A stretch of 64,000 nucleotides of DNA from Thermococcus sp. MAR1 (GTDB lineage: Archaea; Methanobacteriota_B; Thermococci; Thermococcales; Thermococcaceae), in contig NZ_SNUF01000002.1 in NCBI RefSeq assembly GCF_012027305.1, forward strand, positions 1-64,000, given 5' to 3'. A model generated the notes under the pieces. That model did not search any database. It worked only from the letters and a program-made list of their open reading frames with translations, and was not told where the DNA came from. The position numbers and the translations under genes are program-made. Below are positions 7,572-16,580 of this stretch, piece after piece; position 1 is the stretch's first letter, and each line of letters opens with the position of its first letter.

Positions 7572-10541
7572 TCACCTCACCTCAATGCAGTCGCTCCTGT
7601 AAGGAATGACCTCAACGGTTCCCTTGTACTCGGCAACATAACCTGCAATCCTGACCGTCTGACCCTCGCTGAAGGTGAGCTGGGCCACGCTCTTGGGTAT
7701 AAAGACCACCAGCTCCCCACTTCCATCATCTATCGTCAGCTTGATGAAGCTCTTTCCGGTGTAGACATCTTTGATGGTTCCCTCAACGACCACGGTCGTT
7801 CCGAGGAGGTCGAGGGTAACGTCGCCCGTCTTCAGCTTTTCTGCAGGGACAGCTCTAACGACGGTTATGGAAACGACCTCTCCAGAGTCAGCGTCGTAGG
7901 TTATCCTCAGCTCGCTTCCGGTTCCGGCCTCTCTTGGATCCGGAAGGAGCTCTCTCGAAACCCTCAGCTCAGCGCTTCCGGTGTCGTCGTGAACCTTCAT
8001 GACGTAGCCATTGTCGTAGCTCAGCCCGTCCCAGGTGACGGTGAGGTTCACCCTTCCGGTAGCTTTAGAGAGCTCAGAGACCTTCACCTCTCCGATTCCC
8101 GCGGTTCCTCCGGAGGGCTTCTCAAGTTTAATCGCATCGAAGTCGTAGACGATGATTTCAGGTTTTCCGTTGTACTCGTCCACGTAGCCCGCTATGAGGA
8201 GTCTCTGGCCCTTCTCAACGCTCAGGTTTGCTCCCCCAGGTATGAAGACCGCTATCCCACCGCTTCCGTCATCCAGGGTCAGCTTGAGGTTCTTGCCGAT
8301 GACCCTCACTTCTGTTACGGTGCCGTTGAGGGCAACGGTCCTGCCCTTCATCGAGAGGCTCACCGAGCCGGTCTTGAGGATAGACGAGGGCTTAGCCTTG
8401 GTGACGTTCAGCGCGGTTATCCTGCCGGAGAGCGGGTCTGCTATAAGCTTGAGCGTGCTACCAGTCCCTGCTTTAAGCGGGTTAGGCAACAGCGAACGCT
8501 CGGCAAGCAGGGTTGCGCTTCCGGTGGAGTCGTGGAAGGTCAGGGCGTAGTCGGGCTTCTGGTAGGCAATCGAGTCCCAGGTGACCGTCAGGAGGAGGGG
8601 TTCCATTGCTGTCTTCAGGTCTGAGACGGTGCCCTCAACCGGCCCGGCCTGCTGGAGCTTCTCAATTGCGGCCGGGTTGAAGAGCACCACCTCCGGCTCG
8701 TCGCGGTAGATTTCAACGTATCCTCCAATCTGCACCATGTCCCCCTCGGCCGGGACGTAGGTCAGCTCGCTGGCCGTAGAGCGGGGCACGAAGACCGGAA
8801 GGTTGCCGACGACTATCTTGAGGTTGCCGCTGAGGTTGGCCACGTCCGTGACCTTGCCGATTACCGCGACCAGCTCGCCTTCCATCTCCGCGGTGACCTC
8901 TTCGGGCTTGAGCGGAATTGGAGCTACCGGCACCTCAACGGTGAGGTTCTCTCCCTTCACGAGGTTATCCCCGGCCACCAGGCCCCTGATGACGACCTGA
9001 CTTCCGGTTCCAGCCTCGAGCGGGTTGAGGTTCAATAAAGCTTCTCTCGGGAGCGAGGCCTTAACCCCGTCCACGGTGAGGTAGTAGGTGCCGTTGGTGT
9101 AGGTCACCCCCTCAAGGGAGCCGGCGAAATCGACGAGCTGGCCCTCGTAATCGGCCAGTTCTTCAGCCGTGACCTTCGGGAGCTCTATCTCCTCCGGCGG
9201 GAGCGGCTCTCCGAGGGCCCTTATTCCCTCTCCGGTGTAAACGACCACCTCAAGCTTTCCGCGGTACTCCTCGAGGTAGCCGGCGACCTCGACTCCGAGG
9301 CCGACCTTAAGCTGAGCCATCGTCTCGTTGGAGAGCTCCGCGAGGGTAGCTGACGGAACGAAGACGTCCAGCCTTCCCGTTCCGTCGTCGATGACGAGCT
9401 TGAGGTTCGAGCCTATTCTATCGACCTCCTCGATGTTGCCCTTTACCGCGACTATCGAGCCGCGCATGTCGGGGGTTAGGACGCCGATCGGCCTGAACTC
9501 CGTCTTAACCGCCTTGACAACCTCAAGGTAGGCCGCAACGAGCCTGCCATCTGAGCCCATTCTTCCCGCGACTTTAACCGTACTCTCGCCCGATGCGTTG
9601 AATGGGTTTAAGCCAGCGAGAACGTCCCTCGGGACGAGGGCGTCGAGGTAGTTCCCACCGTCGGTAATGGTCAGCACGTAGCGGCCGTTCTCGTAGGATA
9701 TTCCAGCTATGGATCCCTCGACGGCCATGACCATTCCCGGGTAGCGTGGTGCCTCGCCTATCGGGACTACGGGTGCTTCCTCGATCGGAGTCACGGAGAG
9801 CTGGCTAAGATTCCTGACAACTATCTCCGGCGAGGTGCCCTTGTAGAGGTAGACGATTCCCGGGGCGTAAACCGTATCTCCGACCTTGACGGAGAGGTTG
9901 TTGAAGACGAGCAGAACCCTCGGAACGAGCACCGAAACCTGAGAATCACCAGTATCAACCGTCAAAAGATAGCCGGAGCTGACGTTGGAGAACTTAGTTA
10001 CTATCCCCTCGACGGCCACGTAAGTGTTGCTCATGTTGACGTTGAGCGACTTGACGAGGGACGGTTTTTCGGAGTGGAGCTTCGAGCGGAAGTGAAGGCC
10101 ACCGAGGTACTGGAGCATCGAGTAGGTATAGGTCTCCCTCACGCGGAGCTGAACCTCGGCCGTCACCTCGTCGCCGGGGAATGGGACAAGGCCTTTTCTT
10201 ATCATCTCATCGGCAAGGGGAGAGTATACTCTGATGTCTATCTGTCCCGTTCCGTCGTCCACAGTGAAGGTGAGGCCGAGCTTTCCGCCGGTCTGGGAGA
10301 CGTAGGGAACCGTGATGACGGTTCCGTTTATCCTCACCACGGCGTAGTTCATCAGGTAGTTGCCGTAGACGTCGCTCACTCTGACGAGCGGTGCCTGGGC
10401 GCTCTGGGCTGCGACGAGCAGAAGGGCAACGCCGATGACCGAGAGTAGAATCGACAGGTATTTAAGCTTTGAAACGTCGAGCCTCTTCTGCTCCTTCAGG
10501 CCATGATAGTAGAGTTTTTTCTCACCCTCCTTCCCTGACAT
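7572..10541 (-). CDS. large surface protein with about ten OB-fold-like modules
   Basis: A 989-residue protein with one N-terminal membrane helix (about residues 28-46) and a long extracellular part. I count about ten modules of 70-90 residues, each showing VxGxVxxV ... LxIDDGTGxLxVFVP ... GxxVxIAGYVxEYxGxxEVVV, the OB-fold pattern. From the third on, two versions tend to alternate: one with DDGTG and EYxGxxE, and one with a GTGS linker. GGAGGT precedes the start. It is the first gene of the operon. OB folds bind nucleic acid or oligosaccharide, and the ligand is unknown. Confidence 0.8.
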   Translation of the reverse strand: MSGKEGEKKLYYHGLKEQKRLDVSKLKYLSILLSVIGVALLLVAAQSAQAPLVRVSDVYGNYLMNYAVVRINGTVITVPYVSQTGGKLGLTFTVDDGTGQIDIRVYSPLADEMIRKGLVPFPGDEVTAEVQLRVRETYTYSMLQYLGGLHFRSKLHSEKPSLVKSLNVNMSNTYVAVEGIVTKFSNVSSGYLLTVDTGDSQVSVLVPRVLLVFNNLSVKVGDTVYAPGIVYLYKGTSPEIVVRNLSQLSVTPIEEAPVVPIGEAPRYPGMVMAVEGSIAGISYENGRYVLTITDGGNYLDALVPRDVLAGLNPFNASGESTVKVAGRMGSDGRLVAAYLEVVKAVKTEFRPIGVLTPDMRGSIVAVKGNIEEVDRIGSNLKLVIDDGTGRLDVFVPSATLAELSNETMAQLKVGLGVEVAGYLEEYRGKLEVVVYTGEGIRALGEPLPPEEIELPKVTAEELADYEGQLVDFAGSLEGVTYTNGTYYLTVDGVKASLPREALLNLNPLEAGTGSQVVIRGLVAGDNLVKGENLTVEVPVAPIPLKPEEVTAEMEGELVAVIGKVTDVANLSGNLKIVVGNLPVFVPRSTASELTYVPAEGDMVQIGGYVEIYRDEPEVVLFNPAAIEKLQQAGPVEGTVSDLKTAMEPLLLTVTWDSIAYQKPDYALTFHDSTGSATLLAERSLLPNPLKAGTGSTLKLIADPLSGRITALNVTKAKPSSILKTGSVSLSMKGRTVALNGTVTEVRVIGKNLKLTLDDGSGGIAVFIPGGANLSVEKGQRLLIAGYVDEYNGKPEIIVYDFDAIKLEKPSGGTAGIGEVKVSELSKATGRVNLTVTWDGLSYDNGYVMKVHDDTGSAELRVSRELLPDPREAGTGSELRITYDADSGEVVSITVVRAVPAEKLKTGDVTLDLLGTTVVVEGTIKDVYTGKSFIKLTIDDGSGELVVFIPKSVAQLTFSEGQTVRIAGYVAEYKGTVEVIPYRSDCIEVR

Positions 10542-10697
10542 GAGCAGACCTCCGGTTTATTTGACGTAGCAACTCAGTTGATGGATGCTCTTTTTAACGC
10601 TTTCGTGTCAAAACGGGACAGGAGTAACCAGGTTTGAATAAGGTGGAACGTTACAACTGGGGAAAATAATTTAAGGCCCTCCCTCCGAGAAAGGGTC

Positions 10698-11395
10698 ATG
10701 AGGACGATAATCATCACCGACTGGAAGAGACATATACTCCACCCCCTGCTCGTTGCTTCAGCCAGCAGAGCGCTTCACCGGGGCAATCTTGGGGCCTTTG
10801 AAGCCGTTGCGGCGGCCTTCGAGAGGAACTACTTCTTCGAAAGGGTAGTGAAGATGCCAGCGGACTGCTTCGGAAAGTACCTCGGAGAGAGCATTCTGCT
10901 CGGCGTTCAGGCCGGGTTCAGCCGCCTCGATGAGCTCCTGCCCGAGGCGGAGGGGGAGGGAGTTAGGATAGTTGAGGTAGCGAGAGGTGGGTTCCGTTCT
11001 ACACCGCCGCAAGGCTCTACGCGGACGGAAAGCCCGTGCCGGCAGAGATCCTCAGACACCTCCCGAACCCGGAGCACCTGCCAAGAGACGGGGACTACCT
11101 CAGGTTCCTGGTGAAGCTCATAGAGCACAACCACCGCTTTGGCATAGTCAGCTGCGCCTTTGAGTTCTGGACGATGAGAGAGGCCCTCTCGCGGAAGCTG
11201 TGGATGCCGGAAGGGCCGAAAACCTGGAGAGGCAGGGGCTGTTTCGTGGGGGTCACGAGAGGAAAGGGGGACATCAACGACGTCAGGGGCGAGCTGAAGC
11301 TGTTCTGCCGGAACGGGTGGTGCCTCTTCTACCTCAGGGGAAGCGAAAAGAGGCTGAAAGAAAAGCTCAAAGAGAGGGGCCTCAGCTTTCCTTGA
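10698..11395 (+). pseudogene. conserved hypothetical gene, frameshifted near 10985
   Basis: Two overlapping frames look like one protein of about 232 residues. The first runs from the ATG at 10698 to VEVARG, then turns into a low-quality tail ending at 11114. The second frame takes up the protein with WVPFYTAARLYADGKP and ends at 11395. Adding one G in AGAGGTGGG (about 10985-10990) restores a continuous frame. I do not recognise the family; there is no signal peptide or membrane segment. This may be a real mutation or a sequencing error. Confidence 0.65.
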
Positions 11396-13244
11396 GTATC
11401 TTCTCGACCTCAAAGCCCTCCTCGTACTTCTTGAGTTTGCGCTCGAAGAACTCGATGAAGAGTTTGTAGCGCTTTGCCCTGTGCTTCGGGCTTCCACGTA
11501 TGCTGTGGCCGTGAGGACCTTTCTTGAACACCGCTATGTATGCCTCCTTGCCCATGTCCCTGAGCACGTTGTAGAACATCAGGCTCTGGTCGAGGGGACA
11601 GCGGTAGTCCTCCAGCGAGTGAATGAGCAGTATTGGAGCCTTCACGTTTTCGGCGTAGAAGAGCGGGCTGAGCTTCCTGAAGTTCTCGTTCTCCAAGGGA
11701 TTTGAGCCTATGACCTCGACGTCGTACCAGAGGCCTATGTCCGAGAAAGCATAGCTCGTCAGCCAGTAGCTTATCCCGTTCTCACTGATGCCAGCTTTGA
11801 ATAGCTCGCTCTGCGTTAAGGCCCAGTTGGTCATGAAGCCGCCGTAGCTTATGCCGGTTATGCCAACCCTCTCCCTGTCGGCCTGGGGTTCGAGCTTGAA
11901 GAACTCCTCGATTCCGGCCATTATGTCCTCGAAGTCCTCTAAACCAGTCCTCTTAAGAACCCTTAGAGCGAAGTCTTCGCTGTAGCCGTCGCTGCCGCGC
12001 GGGTTGACAAAAACCACGTAGTAACCTTTGCTCGCCATTAGCTGCATCTCGTAAACGAACCTGTAACCGTACATTCCCTTCGGCCCGCCGTGGACGAAGA
12101 CTATAACCGGAGCTTTGTTCTCCTTAAGCTCGGGCTTCAGGTACCAGCCGTCTATCTCCAAATCTTTGTTATTAAACCTGAAGTGCCTGGGCTCGAAGGT
12201 CCTGAGCCTGGCGAATATTGGCCCATTGTAGTCGGTTATCTGCTTCAGCTCGCCGTCGTAGAGGTAGAGCTCGCCTATCCTCGTTGCCGTCATTACGAGG
12301 AGCAGGGCCTTTCCGTTGCTGGCATCTAACCCGTAAATCCAGTGGTTTCCCACCACAACCCTTTCGGCTTTCCCATCCCAGAGCCACAGGTTCACGCTTC
12401 CAGCGTCTGGCGTCAGGAAGTAAACTTTGCCCTCTGTCAGCTTTGCGCTCCAGACGTCGAGCGGGCCCTCGTAAACCGGCTTAAGCTCCCCATCCCATAG
12501 ATATAACCAGTCATGCTCGCTGATGAACCTCTTTTCCCTCTTGCCCCTCAGGAGGAGGACCTTTCCATCGGAGTCAATAGCCTCGAAGGAGACCCTCTCA
12601 AAGATCTTCTCCTCCTCGCCGTCCTTCCAGAGGTAGATGTCCCAGAACTTGAAGAGTGCTGGCTTGCTCCCATTGCGGTGGGGAACGTTGATGACTATGG
12701 CATCGCCGTGCCAGATTCCGCTCGAAAACCTCGGCTTCTCAAGCTCCTCGATGATTTCCTCACTCTCCGTGTCGAGAACCCAGAAGGTCGTTTTCTCGCC
12801 GTCGAAGAAACCCATGCCGTCGAACCAGGCGGGAACCTCGTCGTCGAAGATGAAGTCCTCGTCGTCCCTTCTCTTAAAGCCCACAACGAGGAGCCTCCGG
12901 GAGTCGTCGTTCCACTGGATCGAGCGGACGTTTTTAGCGCTCAAAACCTTCTTTGCGCTCAGGGTCTGAACGTCAGCGACCCATATCTCGTTCTCCTTCT
13001 TTTCCTCGTTAAAGCGGGTGAAGGCGAGCTTTCTGCCATCGGGCGAAAGCCTTGGCATGGAAGCGTTTTCAATGAAGCGCCTAACCCCTGTTCCCAGGTC
13101 CTCAACGACCACCGTGCTCTCATACTTGTTCTCCTTCATATTGGCCTTGGTGAGGGTGTAAGCAACCAGGTTTCCCCTTATCCTCGGGTCGTTCAGGTAG
13201 GCGAACTTAGAAAAGGTCTCGTGGTTCCATTCGATACCGCTCAT
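11382..13244 (-). CDS. S9 family serine peptidase (acylaminoacyl-peptidase-like)
   Basis: The 620-residue prolyl-oligopeptidase family enzyme has an N-terminal beta-propeller (repeats such as LSPDGRKLAFTRFNEEKKENEIWVAD) and a C-terminal alpha/beta hydrolase domain with the nucleophile motif GISYGG, the aspartate in HSLEDYRCP and the histidine in KGPHGHSI. It would release residues or acyl amino acids from peptides in the cytoplasm. GGTGAT precedes the start. Its 3' end overlaps the convergent frameshifted gene by 14 bp. Confidence 0.9.
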   Translation of the reverse strand: MSGIEWNHETFSKFAYLNDPRIRGNLVAYTLTKANMKENKYESTVVVEDLGTGVRRFIENASMPRLSPDGRKLAFTRFNEEKKENEIWVADVQTLSAKKVLSAKNVRSIQWNDDSRRLLVVGFKRRDDEDFIFDDEVPAWFDGMGFFDGEKTTFWVLDTESEEIIEELEKPRFSSGIWHGDAIVINVPHRNGSKPALFKFWDIYLWKDGEEEKIFERVSFEAIDSDGKVLLLRGKREKRFISEHDWLYLWDGELKPVYEGPLDVWSAKLTEGKVYFLTPDAGSVNLWLWDGKAERVVVGNHWIYGLDASNGKALLLVMTATRIGELYLYDGELKQITDYNGPIFARLRTFEPRHFRFNNKDLEIDGWYLKPELKENKAPVIVFVHGGPKGMYGYRFVYEMQLMASKGYYVVFVNPRGSDGYSEDFALRVLKRTGLEDFEDIMAGIEEFFKLEPQADRERVGITGISYGGFMTNWALTQSELFKAGISENGISYWLTSYAFSDIGLWYDVEVIGSNPLENENFRKLSPLFYAENVKAPILLIHSLEDYRCPLDQSLMFYNVLRDMGKEAYIAVFKKGPHGHSIRGSPKHRAKRYKLFIEFFERKLKKYEEGFEVEKILKES

Positions 13245-13312
13245 AACGCTATCACCTATTTGGTAGAGAGCCTTAAAAGTATATAAGCGTAACTACCCGG
13301 CCAGGTGAGATG

Positions 13313-13642
13313 ATGAAGGAGGAGCACGGGGTTGGAATAATACTGGCCGCTGGAATACTGATTTCGCTCATCCTCAAAACCTACGTGGGAGTGGCAATAG
13401 CAGCTCTCGGAATACCCCTCTACCTCGCGTACGTGGCCAGGGAACAGAACATACTGGCGAAATCCAGACTCTACGACAGGGACCTCTTCCTCATGATAGC
13501 GATAGCGGTCGTTGTCATACTCGTTTTCAACTACCTCTGGGATCCCAGGATGGGCCTGATAGCGATGGCGGTTGTGATACCACTGCTGGCCATCTACGCG
13601 GACAGGTTAAAGGCGAGAAAGAAGGCGCAGAAGGCCCGATAA
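13313..13642 (+). CDS. small membrane protein, unknown
   Basis: About 109 residues with roughly four hydrophobic segments (GVGIILAAGILISLIL, VGVAIAALGIPLYLAYV, LFLMIAIAVVVILVFNYLW, GLIAMAVVIPLLAIYA) and a lysine/arginine-rich tail. I do not recognise the family. The ATG at 13313 fits the GGTGA 4 bases upstream; the ATG at 13310 is too close to it. The last 36 bp overlap the convergent kinase-like gene. Confidence 0.7.
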   Translation: MKEEHGVGIILAAGILISLILKTYVGVAIAALGIPLYLAYVAREQNILAKSRLYDRDLFLMIAIAVVVILVFNYLWDPRMGLIAMAVVIPLLAIYADRLKARKKAQKAR

Positions 13643-14254
13643 CTGGCCGGTTTTCTTGTAAACCCTGAGTTCGTTTTTCATCTCCTTCAAGAAGGATTCA
13701 TCGATTCCGAACTTCTCCCTAACGCGGCGCGAGATGTAATTATCGTTGAGAAATATCATCGCCATGGCAGAGGTTAGGTTCCTCGGCTTCCTCCAGCCGG
13801 CCTTCTCGAAGTCTATGAGGTAAACGCGCTCGCCGATTATTATGTGCTTGCCGCCCTGAATCTGGCCGTGGTCGAGGCCCAGCCTGTCGAGCAAAGCTGT
13901 TTTCTCGACTATCTCGAACAGGTGACTCTTCTCAAGCTCCGCATAGAATATTATCTCACCCTCAGCGAACTCCCGGATGAGGTACTCAAGGCCCTCGAAG
14001 ACGCCGTAAGCCACGAGCGGGGGCGTTACCCTGAATGGCTCCAGCGCCTCGATTATCCTCGCCTCCCTCTCAAAGTTCTGCCTCGGGGAGTCCGGTCGTT
14101 GAAGCTTTATTATGACGTTTTTTTCATCTAATCTGGCCCTGAAGATTAAGCTAGTCGTGCCCTTGGCGTAGGGCCCTATTTCGTCCAATCCAAGCCCCCT
14201 CAGGTAAGAGTAAAACCGCCCCAGTTGAGCTTTGCTTATCAAGTGGTCGAACAT
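13607..14254 (-). CDS. protein kinase-like protein (COG2112-like)
   Basis: The 215-residue small kinase-fold protein has a glycine-containing loop (YAKGTTSLIFRARL), the lysine in VIIKLQRP, the catalytic-type LDHGQIQGGKHII (D followed by H where HxD-N is usual) and a metal-binding VYLIDFEKAGW. These resemble archaeal Ser/Thr kinase-like proteins. I start at the ATG at 14254; the longer frame upstream runs into the divergent gene. The substrate is unknown. Confidence 0.75.
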   Translation of the reverse strand: MFDHLISKAQLGRFYSYLRGLGLDEIGPYAKGTTSLIFRARLDEKNVIIKLQRPDSPRQNFEREARIIEALEPFRVTPPLVAYGVFEGLEYLIREFAEGEIIFYAELEKSHLFEIVEKTALLDRLGLDHGQIQGGKHIIIGERVYLIDFEKAGWRKPRNLTSAMAMIFLNDNYISRRVREKFGIDESFLKEMKNELRVYKKTGQLSGLLRLLSRL

Positions 14255-14306
14255 AGGCCTCGATAAGCTTAAATACTCCGCCGATAAAATACTTTTGGTG
14301 ATAGCC

Positions 14307-14534
14307 ATGGTGACGGCTTTTATTTTGATGGTGACGGCCGCTGGAAAGGAAAGGGAAGTTATGGAGAAGCTTCTGGCCATGCCGGAGGTTAAGGAGGCTT
14401 ACGTAGTCTATGGCGAATACGACCTCGTTGTTAAGGTCGAGACCGACACCCTCAAGGACCTTGACCAGTTCATCACGGAGAAGATAAGGAAGATGTCCGA
14501 GATACAGATGACCTCGACGATGATAGCCATCTGA
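14307..14534 (+). CDS. stand-alone Lrp/AsnC ligand-binding (RAM) domain protein
   Basis: 75 residues forming only the effector domain of Lrp/AsnC regulators: AFILMVTAAGKEREVMEKLLAMPEVKEAYVVYGEYDLVVKVET, with no helix-turn-helix. Such proteins are thought to bind amino acids or to modulate full-length Lrp proteins. GGTGAT lies 4 bases before the ATG at 14307, and TTAAATAC (about 14269-14276) is a suitable TATA element. It diverges from the kinase-like gene. Confidence 0.88.
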   Translation: MVTAFILMVTAAGKEREVMEKLLAMPEVKEAYVVYGEYDLVVKVETDTLKDLDQFITEKIRKMSEIQMTSTMIAI

Positions 14535-14587
14535 ACTTCTCGTTCTTCTCTCTTGCCATTCTTCCAGGAATAATAGAAGAAGAGAGC

Positions 14588-15262
14588 CTACTTATTCATC
14601 ATGAGCCTTATCCTCTCGGCGGCATCCTTGGCCTTATCTGAGATGTTGCTAAGGGTTCTGGCGATGTTGAGGATGTAGAATCCGTCGCCCCAGCTGAGCT
14701 CGTTCTCCTTCTCGAAGACCAGCTTCATCAGCTTGGTGTCCAGCCCGTCTATCTTGTTCTCAACGCTCTCTATCTGCCTGATTATCTCGTACTCCCGCTT
14801 TATTTCGCCATCCGCAAAGCCGCTCTCTATAACGCGGTCCATCTGAACTATGGCCTCGTGGACGAGTTTAGCAGCTTTGATGCTCTCCATGCCCATCTGG
14901 AGGATCAAGTCCTTAATCTCAGCGGGAATCTCGCCGGGCCTCTTGATGAGCAACCACTTCGCGGTATCCTCGGCCGCGTCCGCGACTTTATCCTGCATGT
15001 GCAGATAGATGAGAACGTCCTCCCTAGCGACTGCCATCATGAGCTTCGAGCTGAGTGAATCCCTTATCTCCTCCTTTATCCTGTCGGCAACGTCCTCAAG
15101 GCGGTCGACCTCAACGGCGACCCTCTCCATCTCCCCATAGTTCCCCTCGTACCAGTACTGGAGCGCCTTCTCGAGGGTCTCAACGGTATTCAACACAACA
15201 TCAGCGTGTTTTATGAGGGGCTTGAAGGGGCTCTTCGCGAAAAGCTTGGTCCAGACCTGCAT
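14588..15262 (-). CDS. DUF47/PhoU-like Pit accessory protein
   Basis: The 224-residue all-helical protein of the DUF47 family resembles PhoU and is the usual partner of PiT phosphate permeases. Helices such as GDGFYILNIARTLSNISDKAKDAAERIRL carry the family pattern with acidic metal-binding positions. The start is preceded by GGGGTGAT, which overlaps the end of the permease gene; the two form an operon. It probably regulates phosphate uptake at the membrane. Confidence 0.88.
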   Translation of the reverse strand: MQVWTKLFAKSPFKPLIKHADVVLNTVETLEKALQYWYEGNYGEMERVAVEVDRLEDVADRIKEEIRDSLSSKLMMAVAREDVLIYLHMQDKVADAAEDTAKWLLIKRPGEIPAEIKDLILQMGMESIKAAKLVHEAIVQMDRVIESGFADGEIKREYEIIRQIESVENKIDGLDTKLMKLVFEKENELSWGDGFYILNIARTLSNISDKAKDAAERIRLMMNK

Positions 15263-15266
15263 GATA

Positions 15267-16478
15267 TCACCCCACGATCATCAGGAGCTTGAATATGGCC
15301 GCGCTTATCAGACCCGCGACCGGAACGGTAACGAACCAGGAGATCACTATATCCCTAACGATGTTCTTGTTTATTGCCTTTACTCCCCTGGCAAGGCCTA
15401 TTCCTATGACCGCTCCAACCACTGTATGGGTCGTTGAGATCGGCAGACCCATCCAGCTGGCGACCAGAACGACCGTTGCTGCCGAAAAGTCTATGGTGAA
15501 TCCCCTCGTATTGGTCAGCTCGGTTATCTTCTTTCCTACAGTCTCCATTACCTTGTATCCGTACGTTGCGACACCAACCGCTATCCCGAGGCCGCCCATC
15601 GCGAGTATCCATTTTGGAACGGGAACCTGCATGCCGCTCAGCCCCATCGTTGCCACCGCGTAAACCGCCGCGACCGGGCCGATGGCGTTGGCAACGTCGT
15701 TGGCACCGTGAGCCAGGGCCACGTAGCCAGAGGTGATGACCTGAACCTTCCTGAATATTGCCTCGACCCCGATGAAGGGGTCACTGCTCGGGAAGCGGAG
15801 CCTTATGAGAAAGTACGTTACGACAAACACAACAATACCGAGCGGAACCCCGTACATGAAAACGCCCGTCTTAAGGTCCTTTCCGTGGAGAACCTTGATG
15901 TAGAACATGGTTCCAATTACAACGAACGCCAGCCCAATCCAGAACGGGGACCACAACCTGGCACTCCTGACCGGGTCCTTTCTCTCGAAAATGCTCTTCG
16001 TCAGGGCTTTGAAAATGAAGTACGCCATTATGGCACCGATTATCGGCGAAAGAATCCAGCTGAGAACTACTTGGGTCATCTTGCCCCAGTTGACTATCGC
16101 CGTTCCGGCGTAGACTATTCCGTAGCCAGCTATTCCACCTATGATGGAATGGGTCGTCGAGACCGGCAGGCCGAACTTGGTTGCGATGATGAGCCAGATC
16201 GTCGCCGCGAGGAGGGCCGCAATGGAACCATAAACAAGCACGTTCGGATCAGTTATCATCGTAGGGTCGAGAATGCCCTTCCTTATCGTTTCAGTAACGC
16301 TCTTTCCAAAGAAGTACGCCCCGGCGAACTCAAGGACGCCGGCTATCACAACAGCCTGCTTCGGAGTTATGGCCTTCGCACCCACCGCGGTGCTCATGGA
16401 GTTGGCCGCGTCGTTGGCACCTATCGCCCAGGCCATGGAGAATCCAAGGATCACGGTTATCAGTAGCCATACGTCCAC
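15267..16478 (-). CDS. PiT-family inorganic phosphate permease
   Basis: The 403-residue membrane protein has both copies of the PiT signature, AIGANDAANSMSTAVG near the N-terminus and AHGANDVANAIGPVAA in the second half, each with a following GLPISTTH-type motif (FGLPVSTTHSIIGG, MGLPISTTHTVVGA). It would import phosphate with a cation. I chose the GTG at 16478, with GGTGGTGAC before it, over a longer frame that runs through the promoter. A TATA box is at 16508-16518. DUF47 follows in the same operon. Confidence 0.92.
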   Translation of the reverse strand: MDVWLLITVILGFSMAWAIGANDAANSMSTAVGAKAITPKQAVVIAGVLEFAGAYFFGKSVTETIRKGILDPTMITDPNVLVYGSIAALLAATIWLIIATKFGLPVSTTHSIIGGIAGYGIVYAGTAIVNWGKMTQVVLSWILSPIIGAIMAYFIFKALTKSIFERKDPVRSARLWSPFWIGLAFVVIGTMFYIKVLHGKDLKTGVFMYGVPLGIVVFVVTYFLIRLRFPSSDPFIGVEAIFRKVQVITSGYVALAHGANDVANAIGPVAAVYAVATMGLSGMQVPVPKWILAMGGLGIAVGVATYGYKVMETVGKKITELTNTRGFTIDFSAATVVLVASWMGLPISTTHTVVGAVIGIGLARGVKAINKNIVRDIVISWFVTVPVAGLISAAIFKLLMIVG

Positions 16479-16507
16479 CGTCACCACCAAGCCCCAATAA
16501 GGGACCG

Positions 16508-16518
16508 TATATAAATAT
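16508..16518 (-). promoter_or_regulatory. TATA box of the phosphate permease operon
   Basis: ATATTTATATA on the minus strand is centred about 35 bp upstream of the GTG start at 16478, the normal archaeal spacing for a short leader. Confidence 0.6.
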
Positions 16519-16580
16519 CTTGCCGCAGTAGAATATAGCCAAATACCATCCACTATATAGGCATAAATAGAATAAAGGGC

